A stretch of 64,000 nt of DNA from Fischerella sp. PCC 9605 (GTDB lineage: Bacteria > Cyanobacteriota > Cyanobacteriia > Cyanobacteriales > Nostocaceae): contig NZ_KI912150.1 in assembly GCF_000517105.1 (NCBI RefSeq), positions 188,096-252,095 on the forward strand, read 5' to 3'. The position numbers and the translations under genes are program-made. This document shows, piece by piece, positions 47,163 to 56,978 of this stretch (positions are counted from its first letter, which is position 1; each line of letters opens with the position of its first letter). The notes under the pieces are model-generated. The model was not told the origin of the DNA and did no database searches. It saw nothing but the letters and a program-made list of their open reading frames with translations.

Positions 47163-47290
47163 TTGGTTAGTGGTTAGTGGTTGTAGAGACGTGCCATGGC
47201 ACGTCTGTACATTGGTTAGTGGTTGTAGAGACGTGCCATGGCACGTCTGTACATTGGTTAGTAGTTAGTAGTGAGCAACCAACAAATGAC
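47163..47290. repeat. Tandem copies of a palindromic repeat with GTTAGTG units
   Basis: GTAGAGACGTGCCATGGCACGTCTGTAC occurs at 47183-47210 and 47225-47252, a 42-bp period including GTTAGTGGTT. Both copies carry the same G/C change in the right arm (CTGTAC), so one derives from the other. Confidence 0.93.
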
Positions 47291-47308
47291 TAATGACTAA
47301 TGACACTC

Positions 47309-47602
47309 TTAAAAAAAAGTCGAAACATCTCGCAGAACCTCTGGAATTTCTCCAGATGCGGGAAACTCTAGCACAGTTTCCCGAAAACCCAAATAACCAG
47401 ACTCAGCAAACGACAATAGCATCCGTGCTAGCGCTAGCCATACCTCTGGTTCGTATTCCCAGTCACTATATCTGGAAGCTTTACCTGCAATTGAACGCAG
47501 CGCCCAAAAATAACTATTCCTCACCACAGAACCGCCTTTTTTATACTCTGGCACGTCTTCGTGGTGAAGGAAAAGTACGCTGTTTTCAATCCTGGCTCTC
47601 AT
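47309..47602 (-). CDS. Small hypothetical protein
   Basis: 97 residues without signal peptide: ENSVLFLHHEDVPEYKKGG, RNSYFWALRSIAGKASRYSDW and EVWLALARMLLSFAESGYLGF look like a compact amphipathic-helix protein. The opposite-strand ORF (47293-47604) has poorer composition, so the minus frame is favoured. No ribosome-binding site is evident. No family recognised. Confidence 0.45.
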   Translation of the reverse strand: MRARIENSVLFLHHEDVPEYKKGGSVVRNSYFWALRSIAGKASRYSDWEYEPEVWLALARMLLSFAESGYLGFRETVLEFPASGEIPEVLRDVSTFF

Positions 47603-47687
47603 AAAAGTTAAGAGTGTTGTTAGTTGATAGTTGGTTGTTGGTTGGTTTTACAAACAACAAACAACAAACAACCAACAACAAATTATT

Positions 47688-49826
47688 TTACAAATTCGAT
47701 GTTAAACCAATACGAAAAGTAAACCCAGGGCTATAAGTACGATTCACTCGCTCGTATTGCTCACCTAGTAAATTTTCTAAGTAAAGCGTTACTCCTAAAT
47801 TTCTGGTTAAAGGTACACGAGTACTGAAATCTAAATTAAAGAAAGATGGTACAAAATCTGTAGTCTTATCTCCTGGGTTATTAAAGAAAGCTCTGCGAGC
47901 GCCACTATTATAAGTAGCATACAAATTAGCTTGCCATCCTGCACTTTCATAACCAATACCAGCTTGGGCTACTGAGTAGGGAATCATACCCAACTGCAAG
48001 CCTTTTTCTATTCCCGTTTTAATCTGGGCATCTGTATAAGTGTAGTTAATAAAGGTAGACCAACCAGAAGCAATTCTCCACCGCAGCGCCGCCTCAAAAC
48101 CGTTCGTGTCGACTAGCCCGATGTTTTCCCATTTTCCTTGGATGATTCCTAGGCGATTATCTAAGCTACTGCCAAAGTAAGTAAATTGTCCTGTCAAATT
48201 GTCAGAAAAATTAACATCTATTCCCGCAGTCCAAGATGAACCTGTTTCTGGTTCTAAATCTGGATTTGGCAACCAACCGTGAACCGTATCATATAAATAC
48301 AACTGATCTAATCCGGGATTACGCTGTCCTCCTGCCCAGCTTCCTCGCACAGCCAAATTCGGAGTCACAGCATAACGCAATCCGACACTAGGATTCAAAT
48401 AGTTCCCAAACTGACTATCAAAGTTTTGTCTCAGTCCTAAATCTAGCTCAAGATTGTTGGTAATATTCCAAGTATTGACAACAAATAAAGCGGTATTCAA
48501 CAGACTATTGTTTTCTATCTCATTGAGGGCAATTCTATCAGGGCGTGTACTATCAGTCTCGCCATTCAAGTTAGTATTTTTCAAATCTAAGCCCCACCGC
48601 AATCTATTATTTGCGGTAATTCGCCAATCGTGATCTAGCCTAGCTGTTAGTAGTTGGGTATCTAAAACTCCTGTACGATTATATTCTGCACCTCTAAAAA
48701 CTGTAGGGCCATAAGTGCTGAAATAATCCTGATTGTAGCCTAGTGTTGTTGTGAGAACCGAATCTTCGCCATTACCTAGCAGGGTTTTCCAAGATAAACC
48801 AATATTAAGTCCATCGTGGTCTAGTCGGTCTTTCTGGAGCGGAAAACCAAAATACACTAAACCCCGGCGACTGCTAAGTTTAGTTGCGTCTAAAGAAAGA
48901 GTATTTCTGGCATCTAAATCAAATATCAAGTTACCGAAGTAGCTACTCCTAGCAGTATCTGCGTTGGTTAAATAACCATCAGCATTACGATTGGCTGCAC
49001 CTTCAGGTACTTTATAACGGTTATCAATAAAGCTTCTTTCAAAGCTGAAGTTATACCGAACAGAACCAAGCGCACCACCATAGCTAGCTTGTTGATTATT
49101 GAAATTCAAAGAACCAAATTCCGCAGTAAAACCTAGTTTAGGAACGATGCTACCTTCTTTGGTAATAATATTAACAATTCCCCCAAAGGCAGAGGAACCA
49201 TACAAGGTAGTGGCTGCACCACTTGATAGTTCTATTCTTTCAATCGACTCTACGGGAATGCTATTTAAGTCAGTTGCGCCATGATAGGTGTTGATATTAG
49301 TATTAATCGGTCTGCCATTAATGAGGAATACTGACTGATTTATTGAGTATCCTCGATAATATGTACCTGTGTGAATATCTGCTCCATAACCGACATCATT
49401 GATGGCAAATCCTGGCAATCTTTTCAAAACATCGGCTACGCTTGTAGCGCCTTGTTTTTGAATTTCTTCTTGATCAATTACATAAGTAGGAGTGGATTCG
49501 GGTAAAGTGTCTTTTTCCCCTGTTACTTCTATCTCGATATCTGCCTCTACATTCCCATCTTCGGTGTTAGTAGAAGGTTCTGTTTCTGCCTGCGCTACTG
49601 GTTCAGCAATCATGATTTTGCTAACTTCAACTAATGTAGATTGCTGAGTTAATAATTCAGCATTATTGGCAGGTAATTTTATTTCACTTAAGCTGGGAAT
49701 TTCTGAACTTGTGTGGAGCGATTTATCGATAAGCTGTTGATTATCTTCAGTTTCACCAGCTAAAACAGGATAGGCTATCAGTAAACTCGGTACAAAAACT
49801 GACAGCAAAAAAAGACACTTTTTCAC
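47688..49826 (-). CDS. TonB-dependent outer-membrane receptor
   Basis: 712 residues: signal peptide (1-23), a linker region with a possible TonB-box-like EIEVTGEKD segment, a plug domain (PTYVIDQEEIQKQGATSVADVLKRLPG, RGYSINQSVFLINGRPI, VNIITKEG) and a 22-strand barrel ending in an aromatic-type FRIGLTSNL. The plug resembles BtuB/FepA-like receptors. Ligand (siderophore, cobalamin or other) is not decided by sequence. No TonB/ExbBD or ABC uptake genes are adjacent. Confidence 0.93.
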   Translation of the reverse strand: MKKCLFLLSVFVPSLLIAYPVLAGETEDNQQLIDKSLHTSSEIPSLSEIKLPANNAELLTQQSTLVEVSKIMIAEPVAQAETEPSTNTEDGNVEADIEIEVTGEKDTLPESTPTYVIDQEEIQKQGATSVADVLKRLPGFAINDVGYGADIHTGTYYRGYSINQSVFLINGRPINTNINTYHGATDLNSIPVESIERIELSSGAATTLYGSSAFGGIVNIITKEGSIVPKLGFTAEFGSLNFNNQQASYGGALGSVRYNFSFERSFIDNRYKVPEGAANRNADGYLTNADTARSSYFGNLIFDLDARNTLSLDATKLSSRRGLVYFGFPLQKDRLDHDGLNIGLSWKTLLGNGEDSVLTTTLGYNQDYFSTYGPTVFRGAEYNRTGVLDTQLLTARLDHDWRITANNRLRWGLDLKNTNLNGETDSTRPDRIALNEIENNSLLNTALFVVNTWNITNNLELDLGLRQNFDSQFGNYLNPSVGLRYAVTPNLAVRGSWAGGQRNPGLDQLYLYDTVHGWLPNPDLEPETGSSWTAGIDVNFSDNLTGQFTYFGSSLDNRLGIIQGKWENIGLVDTNGFEAALRWRIASGWSTFINYTYTDAQIKTGIEKGLQLGMIPYSVAQAGIGYESAGWQANLYATYNSGARRAFFNNPGDKTTDFVPSFFNLDFSTRVPLTRNLGVTLYLENLLGEQYERVNRTYSPGFTFRIGLTSNL

Positions 49827-49917
49827 TTTTTATCACTGAACGTAGAAATACTCAGTGATATTTTTATGGTTATTGCAATTAGCTGTCAAAAGACAAGCTG
49901 TCATACTTTTGCATTAG

Positions 49918-50055
49918 TTGGGGATTGGGAATTGGGGATTGGGGATTGGGAATAGGTGAAAATTATGAATGATGAATACTGAATGCTAAAAATTTCATAA
50001 TTCATAATTCATAATTCATAATTTTTATGCCCCATGCCCTAATCCCTAGTACCCT
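49918..50055. repeat. GGGGATTGGGAATTGGGG repeat arm and ATTCATAATTCATA repeats
   Basis: A G-rich arm (49920-49955) is followed by (TCATAAT)n heptamers (49996-50020) and CCCCATGCCCTAATCCCTAGT. Confidence 0.82.
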
Positions 50056-50064
50056 TGAACTCAA

Positions 50065-51000
50065 TTAGGCAATTACAACTTTTGGTGGTATTTGTTTTTG
50101 CACGGTCTTGATTAAATATAGTGTCTTTTCGTATGCCAGCTTCTCTCCTTTGTGTCCAAAGTAAGCAGCGGCTTTTTGCAAGTCTGCGATCGCAGTTTGT
50201 TCGTAACCAAGACGATGGAAGGCTATCCCCCGGTTAATATAAGCATTGCCATTGCTGGGATCAAGTTGAATTACTTCAGTGAAATTACGCACTGCACTTA
50301 GGTAATTATTGCTTTTGGCACAAGCACAACCTTGGTTAAAGTAAGCTCTGTAGTTGCTGGCATTCAGGCGAATCGCCATATTAAAGTCGAGCATAGCAGC
50401 TTGCAGGTCTGCCAATTCAAAACGGGCTAACCCTCGATCATTGTAGATGTCGGCAAGCAGAGAACCAGATATTTCGGGAATTTGGCTCAAGGCAATATTG
50501 TAGTCTGCTATTGCCTGCTGGTATTTTTCCAGAGAGGCGTTTGCGATTCCTCGGTTGTAGTAAGCTCGAAAATCATTTGGTTTGAGTGCGATCGCTTTTT
50601 CATCATCAGCGATCGCCGCTTCATAGTATCCTAGTCTATACTGGGCAATTCCCCGGTTTAGAAAAGCCTCAGCGTTGTTCGGTAAAAAATTGATTGCTTG
50701 CGTGCAGTCGGCGATCGCATTTTGATAATCCTGTATATTGATATAGGCAAGGCAGCGATTGCTGTAAGCTGCGGCAAAATCCTTCTTCTCCTCTATTGCC
50801 TGTTGGAAATATTTAATAGCTTCCTGATAGTTACCGTATAGTGTATTCTGTACTCCCAATTTAAATAAGTCGTCTGCTGTGACTGGGATGATAGAAGTGG
50901 GTAATGAATACGCAGGTGAAGCGAGAAAAAAACAGGTAAGTGCAACAGCAGTAATTAAATTGAGAATGAATTGATAGCAGCAATTCATAATATTTTTCAT
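50065..51000 (-). CDS. Exported TPR-repeat protein
   Basis: 311 residues with a signal peptide (about 1-31, ending ASPAYS) and about seven consecutive TPRs: YQEAIKYFQQAIEEKKDFAAAYSNRCLAYINIQDYQNAIADCTQAI and similar, covering residues 42-285. TPRs mediate protein-protein contacts in the periplasm or thylakoid lumen. It is near, but not convincingly operonic with, the TonB receptor. Confidence 0.88.
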   Translation of the reverse strand: MKNIMNCCYQFILNLITAVALTCFFLASPAYSLPTSIIPVTADDLFKLGVQNTLYGNYQEAIKYFQQAIEEKKDFAAAYSNRCLAYINIQDYQNAIADCTQAINFLPNNAEAFLNRGIAQYRLGYYEAAIADDEKAIALKPNDFRAYYNRGIANASLEKYQQAIADYNIALSQIPEISGSLLADIYNDRGLARFELADLQAAMLDFNMAIRLNASNYRAYFNQGCACAKSNNYLSAVRNFTEVIQLDPSNGNAYINRGIAFHRLGYEQTAIADLQKAAAYFGHKGEKLAYEKTLYLIKTVQKQIPPKVVIA

Positions 51001-51102
51001 CCTCTCAACACTCCCGGTTCGCCCATTTTTTAATGATTTAGGAAAAATGGGCAGTCAGAAGTATACCAAACGACATATTCCCAAAAATAAGCAAGTAGGT
51101 AT

Positions 51103-51322
51103 ATGTTCGGTGTTATGGCTACTGAACCCATAATCACAAACGAACGAGTCGATGATATACCCGTACTTCTAAAAATACGTATGGGCAATGCCCCTGCTAA
51201 TCTCTCCATCTTGAGAGCGATCGCCATTAATATACTCCGCCGAAATGGTCATACTTCCATCACAACTGCCCAAAGATTTCTCTAAACATGATATTGACAA
51301 ACTCCTTGCCCTTGTGGAATGA
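51103..51322 (+). pseudogene. Remnant of a transposase C-terminus (ISAs1-like)
   Basis: The frame from 51103 encodes NAPANLSILRAIAINILRRNGHTSITTAQRFL, then TAA. Reading on one frame over gives FSKHDIDKLLALVE and a TGA at 51320-51322. Joined by a 1- or 2-base shift these form the conserved C-terminus of DDE transposases with an xxNLSxLRxIAxNxLRxxG ending, as in ISAs1-type elements. The rest of the gene and terminal inverted repeats are missing, so it is a decayed fragment. Confidence 0.7.
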
Positions 51323-51325
51323 AAC

Positions 51326-51355
51326 AGCCCTGCCCTTGGAAAGGGGGGCTTTTTG
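51326..51355. terminator. Terminator-like hairpin
   Basis: AGCCC-TG-CCCTT, loop GGA, AAGGG-GGGCT followed by TTTTG on the plus strand, a bulged 10-bp stem. It lies between the transposase remnant and the beta-propeller gene (convergent) and could serve both. Confidence 0.65.
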
Positions 51356-51366
51356 TGGATTTTTGA

Positions 51367-53742
51367 CTATGCTGGTAGGCGATACATAATCACCTTAGCT
51401 TTGTGAACTTCTTCTACAAACACCAAGTACTCACCATTTGAGCGGCGAAAAGCGCGGACACCATAAGGTATATCAACCCAACCAGTCTCGCCTGCAACTT
51501 CGGGGCCTGGTTTTAACTGTTGTACTAGTTTTCCTGTAGTTGTGTCGTAAATGAACACGTTTGCATGCTTACTATCAGCGGCAAAAAGCCTGTTCCCTGC
51601 TATATCGATTGCTTTGATGTGCAATTTAGGATTAAGACTGGGGTTATAAGGTAGTACTATTCTTAAGCTGGGATTTCTATTTTTGCCTTTGCTCCAGTTA
51701 TCATAGCGCACTACTTCTGTACCAGCCAATCCCCAGTCGCCATCAATATTGGGGCGATCGCTAGTATAGCCGCTCAAATACATGACGTCTTGTTCGGGAA
51801 AATACTTGATCCTTGTTAAAACTTTAAAAGGTTTAGGCATGGGTATTTTTTCCACGGCTGTGCGACTGTACCGAGGACAGCCATGAGCATTCAGTCCTTG
51901 GAAGCGATAATGTTTGATGTAGCCAGCTTCTGCTGCTTGCCAAACATCTCCTTTGCTATCAATTTCCCAACCCCAAACAGTATCATCCTTTTCACCTGTA
52001 GCTTGATATTCTTTTGCTTGAGGAGAACCATCACCGTTGACATCTACCCATATCCAACTGCCTTTAGTCGGTTCATCAGCTAGCCATTTTTCTTTGCCCT
52101 TGCCAAAGATACCGCACGGAACTGCTATCTCTCCATCAAAACGATAGGTTAACAAGCGTTCTGACATCATTTCTGAGGAGATATACATCAAACGCTTTCC
52201 CTGTATGCGACGAACGAAAGGAGCTGTTGGCATAGTGTGCAGTCGCCCATCACTAGGGTAGCGGAATTTATCTAAGGTGTATCCTTTATATTGCCATTCC
52301 TTACCGCTACCTTTGCTGTAGTCCATGACAAAGTGTTCGTCTTTTGTGAAGACGTCTACCCCATCAGTACTAGGATCGGCATCGGCGTTATCTACAAATT
52401 GCAAACCCAGCAACTGCCATTGTAATTGTCCCGATGGGGAAAACTTCCGCAAGTCTACACCTGAACGGTTAAACCCATCATTGCTAACGTAGATATTTCC
52501 AGCCGCATCTGTACCTATTCCGCTCAAACCGTAAAATTTCAAAGCCCCGATTTCGCCCGGTTTATCGGCATAAATCCCGCCTTTGGTTCCGAATGTACCG
52601 ACTTGCTTTGGTTTACTCTTAATATCATAAATCAGCACTTGTTGACGCGGCCCGTTATCTGCTACTAACAGCCTGCCTTGATTATCGACTGCGATCGCTG
52701 TTGGTTCACCAATATCTGCGATCGCACCAGGCAATTGCTTTCCTGTTGGTGAATAATACACAATCTTGGCTGGAGTTTTACCGTTTGTATTTTGGATAAT
52801 CCACAGATTCTTTTGTTTGTCAATAGCTATATTGCCCGGATTGGAAACGGCAAATTTGCGTAATTCCTTCATTGTGGCGGTATCGTAGACACGAATTCGC
52901 CCAGCTGCTTTGTCACTTACATACAGCCGTCCATCTGAAACTGCCAACCCAGTTACTTTATCTTTGGTACTGACTATTAACATGCTTTTATCCCAGCCAC
53001 GCCCACCTGGAAATGGTGCAGGCTTTCCAGACAACTTGTAGCGTCTGACACAATACCAATTCGTGCCTTTGGGGGGGTAATCTTCTCCTGCTTTACCCTC
53101 AGGAGATTGCCCCATCGCTACGTACATATATTTTTGATCGACAGCGATCGCAGATCCACCCCCTCTTCCCCATCCATGCAAGTCATCAGCCTTGCCGATC
53201 GCATCTCCATCCTTATAAATTCCTACCTCTCGCGCGGCTTCATCCCATGGGCTATTAGTGTAGACAGTACCGTCAGGAGCAACATAAATACCACTTACCT
53301 GGATCTGCACCCACTTGTCACCACCACCAAAAGTATTGCCTAACCAAGATGTAGTGTAGGCATTTGTAGTAGATGCTGTTTTAATACTTGTAGCAGGCGC
53401 TGTGTCAGTATTTATAGAAGGTGTTGTGTTAGTGTTTATATTAGGCGCTGTATAGGTATTTATAGAAGGTGCTGTAGAGGTATTTATAGAAGGTGTTGTG
53501 TAGGTGTTGGCAGTAGGTGCTGTAGAGGTATTTGTAGAAGGTGTAACCCTTCCAGTCAAGTAGATTGCAATAACTGTTGCAGTTGTAACTCCAGCAATCA
53601 GGCCGAGTAAAAACTTGAATATTTTATAATGTTGAAAATTATCTGTCCTGAATAAGTTCTTGATACGCTGATTGAAAATTTGTATTTTTCTGTGTTGCTT
53701 TTGGTAGAAGTTGCCAATCTGACGCATTAATCTATTATTCAT
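51367..53742 (-). CDS. Exported NHL/beta-propeller repeat protein
   Basis: 791 residues. An N-terminal basic region is followed by a transmembrane helix (about 42-63) and a Thr/Asn/Ala/Pro low-complexity linker (about 68-120) of 8-residue repeats. The remainder is beta-propeller: KDKVTGLAVSDGRLYVSDKAAGRIRVYD, IADIGEPTAIAVDNQGRLLVADNG and IGTDAAGNIYVSNDGFNRSG are NHL/SMP-30-like blades. The function is unknown; it may bind ligands or proteins at the cell surface. Codon use is like neighbours. Confidence 0.78.
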   Translation of the reverse strand: MNNRLMRQIGNFYQKQHRKIQIFNQRIKNLFRTDNFQHYKIFKFLLGLIAGVTTATVIAIYLTGRVTPSTNTSTAPTANTYTTPSINTSTAPSINTYTAPNINTNTTPSINTDTAPATSIKTASTTNAYTTSWLGNTFGGGDKWVQIQVSGIYVAPDGTVYTNSPWDEAAREVGIYKDGDAIGKADDLHGWGRGGGSAIAVDQKYMYVAMGQSPEGKAGEDYPPKGTNWYCVRRYKLSGKPAPFPGGRGWDKSMLIVSTKDKVTGLAVSDGRLYVSDKAAGRIRVYDTATMKELRKFAVSNPGNIAIDKQKNLWIIQNTNGKTPAKIVYYSPTGKQLPGAIADIGEPTAIAVDNQGRLLVADNGPRQQVLIYDIKSKPKQVGTFGTKGGIYADKPGEIGALKFYGLSGIGTDAAGNIYVSNDGFNRSGVDLRKFSPSGQLQWQLLGLQFVDNADADPSTDGVDVFTKDEHFVMDYSKGSGKEWQYKGYTLDKFRYPSDGRLHTMPTAPFVRRIQGKRLMYISSEMMSERLLTYRFDGEIAVPCGIFGKGKEKWLADEPTKGSWIWVDVNGDGSPQAKEYQATGEKDDTVWGWEIDSKGDVWQAAEAGYIKHYRFQGLNAHGCPRYSRTAVEKIPMPKPFKVLTRIKYFPEQDVMYLSGYTSDRPNIDGDWGLAGTEVVRYDNWSKGKNRNPSLRIVLPYNPSLNPKLHIKAIDIAGNRLFAADSKHANVFIYDTTTGKLVQQLKPGPEVAGETGWVDIPYGVRAFRRSNGEYLVFVEEVHKAKVIMYRLPA
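53395..53545 (-). repeat. Coding minisatellite, about 24-bp units
   Basis: About six units related to GTATTTATAGAAGGTGCTGT on the plus strand encode INTSTAP/INTYTTP-type octapeptides in the linker after the transmembrane helix. Confidence 0.88.
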
Positions 53743-53832
53743 CTCTAGTTACTGATAAACTATCAATTGGATTTCATTTTTTATTTTCTTTTTTCTCAAA
53801 AATATTGAGATTTTTCATCACTTAGTATTTAC

Positions 53833-53965
53833 TAAATTACGCTTAATGTGAATTAGAGGCTGAAACCTTGTATTTTCGGTGTAGAGACGCGAAATTTCGC
53901 GTCTCTACAAAGCCCAGAATCCTTGATATAACATTGGTTTTGATAATTCACATCAGATGTAAATT
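53833..53965. mobile_element. MITE-like 133-bp element, copy 2
   Basis: Same orientation as 3113-3245, with two mismatches. It has the ATGTGAATTA...TAATTCACAT inverted ends and the 28-bp palindromic core (53881-53908). The unrelated flanks show the element boundaries. Confidence 0.75.
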
Positions 53966-54786
53966 CTGATAATTTCTTAAATTATTTGCTTGTTAAGCAT
54001 ATAAATATATCTACAATTAGCATTGCACTATGCACTATATGTTATGCAAAAAGTCATACTTTTTGATTATTTGTCATGCTCATACATAAAAATAGCCAAA
54101 ATTAGAGATAGCAAACTTGATTTTACAAAAACTTTATAAAAAACACATTATTTGTTTAATTAAACATAGGTAAAAATTCATCAATATTATTTAGAGTTGT
54201 AATGCTCTTCAGCTAGTCTTCTATAAAAGAGTAAACTATCATACCCAAAGTCTGATATTGATTAGGTAAATATGAATAATAATTATTCGGAGAGGCTGTT
54301 AGGGACGGATCGAGCTAAGTATCCCATTTTTTAGACTGACAAATATTATGACTAAACCCACCCGTAGTATGGCTAGCGATCAAAAGGATCAACAGCTAAC
54401 AAACCTCATATTTAATGTTTATTTCCAGTGACTTCAATATCTTTTGGTTAGATAAATTTTAACTGTCAAACCTGTAACCAAAAGCAACTCCTCTTTATAC
54501 CCTACTTTTGCAAGCAGGATTTGATTTATAACATCAATAGATCTTTAGATCTGTTTACCAATCTGTTGATGAATCTTAGATATGGAAGATTAAAGTATAT
54601 TAAATTACTGTAATTATTTCAGTATTATACCTTAGTGAATTGTATGTTTAATGGTAAAAGATTTTTCTTGAAAACTTGCTGAGGTCGGAATGAAAAAATT
54701 CTGTTAGTGTGTTCAATAAAGGAATAGAAGTATTGTAGGTACTCATCTTTTGCTATTTTCAAAAAGGTAATGAATTATAAGTAAAA
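53966..54786. other. AT-rich intergenic region
   Basis: About 820 bp without a gene candidate. It probably contains the promoter region of the glycosyltransferase cluster; no confident motif was seen. Confidence 0.55.
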
Positions 54787-56001
54787 ATGAATACAAACAT
54801 AATCAGTTCATTATTAGGAGAAAAGCAGGTGGAATGTCACAAAGAAAACCATAGTTTAACCGCACATATTCTCTGTGTAGGAGTAGGTTGGTTTCCTACG
54901 ACGCCTGGAGGGCTGGAACGATATATCTACGAACTGACTCAGAAACTAGCAGCCAATCAAGACCAGATTGAATTATGTGGAGTTGGTTTACCAGAAACTG
55001 AACCAAATAAACAGATCAAGTTGACTAACTTGGGTTCACCAGATAGTCCAATCTGGAAACGACTGTGGTCAATTCGCAATAACTTTCAAAAAACCAGAAC
55101 AGGAAAACCAGATGCAATTAATTTGCATTTTGCATTGTACAGCTTTCCGATATTGGATTTGCTGCCCCAAGGAGTACCAATTACCTTTAATTTTCACGGC
55201 CCTTGGGCATCTGAAAGTAAGCAAGAGGCAGTTCATGACCAATTAAGTGTTTTTCTCAAGCATTGGCTAATAGAAAAAAGAACTTACAATCGCTGCGATC
55301 GCTTTATAGTTCTTAGCAAAGCATTTGGTCACATCTTGCACGAACAGTATCAAATTCCTTGGCAAAAAATTCACATCATTCCTGGTGGAGTTGATACTCA
55401 TCGGTTTCAACCCGACTTATTACCTACTGAGGCTCGTGCCAAACTCGGCTGGCCGCAAGATAGAGCAATTATATTTACAACCCGCCGCTTAGTACATCGA
55501 GTTGGAATTGATAAATTGTTGCAAGCCCTAGCAGCAATCAAACCAAGAATTCCTGATTTTTGGTTGGCGATCGCGGGTAGAGGTCATCTGCAAGCAGCAC
55601 TTCAACAACAAGCAACCGAATTGGGACTCAACGACCACGTTAAATTTTTAGGATTTTTACCCGATGAGCAATTGCCCATAGCCTACCAAGCCGCTGATAT
55701 AAGTGTCATGCCCAGTCAGTCTTTTGAAGGGTTTGGATTGGCAGTAGTAGAATCCCTTGCGTGTGGTACTCCCGTCTTGTGTACTCCTGTAGGTGGAATG
55801 CCAGAAATTATAGAACCATTTTCACCAGAGTTAATTACTTCTTCCACTAAAGCCTCAGCTATTGCTGAAAAATTAGAACAGGTGTTACTAGGAAAAGTGC
55901 CAACGCCTTCACGAGAAGCCTGTCGCCAGTATGTTACTGCTAATTTTGATTGGCATAAAATCGCCCAAGAGGTCAGAAAAGTCATATTAGCGCAAACATA
56001 A
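54787..56001 (+). CDS. GT4-family glycosyltransferase
   Basis: 404 residues with two Rossmann-like halves. N-terminal GWFPTTPGGLERYIYELTQKL is the acceptor-side glycine-rich loop. The C-terminal GT-B donor site shows VDTHRFQPD, RRLVHRVGIDKLLQAL, FLGFLPDEQLPIAYQAADISVMPSQSFEGFGLAVVESLACGTPV, with the EGFGLxxxE (E-x7-E) motif. It is the first of three glycosyltransferase genes on this strand, probably acting on an exopolysaccharide or cell-surface glycan. Confidence 0.93.
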   Translation: MNTNIISSLLGEKQVECHKENHSLTAHILCVGVGWFPTTPGGLERYIYELTQKLAANQDQIELCGVGLPETEPNKQIKLTNLGSPDSPIWKRLWSIRNNFQKTRTGKPDAINLHFALYSFPILDLLPQGVPITFNFHGPWASESKQEAVHDQLSVFLKHWLIEKRTYNRCDRFIVLSKAFGHILHEQYQIPWQKIHIIPGGVDTHRFQPDLLPTEARAKLGWPQDRAIIFTTRRLVHRVGIDKLLQALAAIKPRIPDFWLAIAGRGHLQAALQQQATELGLNDHVKFLGFLPDEQLPIAYQAADISVMPSQSFEGFGLAVVESLACGTPVLCTPVGGMPEIIEPFSPELITSSTKASAIAEKLEQVLLGKVPTPSREACRQYVTANFDWHKIAQEVRKVILAQT

Positions 56002-56088
56002 TAATAGTCTGTAAAAAAAGGGGTGAAGGGGAGATTTCATACTTCTCAGACACAAAATAAGTAATGATTATCAGGGATGTAATTACTT

Positions 56089-56955
56089 ATGAAATTAAGC
56101 GTAATCATACCATGTTTAAATGCAGCAGATACTATTTCTTTGCAACTGGAAGCGCTAGCAAAGCAGGAATGGTCTGAACCTTGGGAAGTTATTATTGCAG
56201 ACAACGGATCTTGCGATCAAACAGTAGCGATCGCCCAAAATTACCAAGAACGTTTACCTAAACTGCAAATTGTTGATGCATCTTCAAAATCGGGAGCAGC
56301 ACACGCCCGCAATGTTGGTGCAAGTGTTGCCAAAGGAGAAGCCTTGGTATTTTGTGACGCAGATGACGAAGTTGCCCCTGGCTGGGTAGCAGCGATGGGT
56401 GAGGCACTCTCTAAGTACGATCTCGTTGGAGGTCGAAATGAACATTGGAAACTAAATGAACCTTGGTTAGTGAAAATTTACGGTTGCCAAGAAGGTGATG
56501 GAATATTTATGAATCACCCATATCTACCCTTACAAAGTGGCTGTAACCTTGGGGTCAAGCGTTCACTACATGAAGCTATTGGTGGTTTCGATGAAAATAT
56601 TTTTATACTCGACGATGTTGACTACTCTTGGAGACTTCAACAGGTAGGGATAAAACCGCATGAAGTCAAAGATGCACTAGTTCACTATCGATTTCGCAAC
56701 AGCATAATTGGTATATGCCGTCGTGCTTGGGATATGGGTCGTCAGGAAGCTTTGTTGTATAAAAAGCATCGATCTATGGGGATGCCTCAACTGATGTCAT
56801 GGAAGAGTTTTGTCAGAACAGCGGTAATGTTTCCTTTGCGCTTCTTGCTGCTAAAAGTCCGTAACAAAGTAAGCTTAACTCAGTGTTTAATGGATTTGGC
56901 GTGGCGTGGAGGTCAATTGCGGGGTTGTATCAAGTATGGGTATCTACCCTTTTAA
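56089..56955 (+). CDS. GT2-family glycosyltransferase
   Basis: 288 residues of GT-A fold: SVIIPCLNAADTISLQLEALAKQ, VIIADNGSCDQTVAIAQ (nucleotide Asp), FCDADDEVAPGWVAAM (DxD-like DAD motif) and a C-terminal FDENIFILDDVDYSWRLQQVG with the acceptor Asp. It adds a nucleotide-sugar unit to a glycan. It follows the GT4 gene by 87 bp, so they are probably cotranscribed. Confidence 0.92.
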   Translation: MKLSVIIPCLNAADTISLQLEALAKQEWSEPWEVIIADNGSCDQTVAIAQNYQERLPKLQIVDASSKSGAAHARNVGASVAKGEALVFCDADDEVAPGWVAAMGEALSKYDLVGGRNEHWKLNEPWLVKIYGCQEGDGIFMNHPYLPLQSGCNLGVKRSLHEAIGGFDENIFILDDVDYSWRLQQVGIKPHEVKDALVHYRFRNSIIGICRRAWDMGRQEALLYKKHRSMGMPQLMSWKSFVRTAVMFPLRFLLLKVRNKVSLTQCLMDLAWRGGQLRGCIKYGYLPF

Positions 56956-56978
56956 TGCTGGAAAGGTGAAAGAGTTAA

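Noticed and set aside
47293-47604. Plus-strand ORF opposite the small hypothetical gene
   Set aside because: Low-complexity composition, and its N-terminus comes from repeat sequence; the minus frame looks more protein-like.
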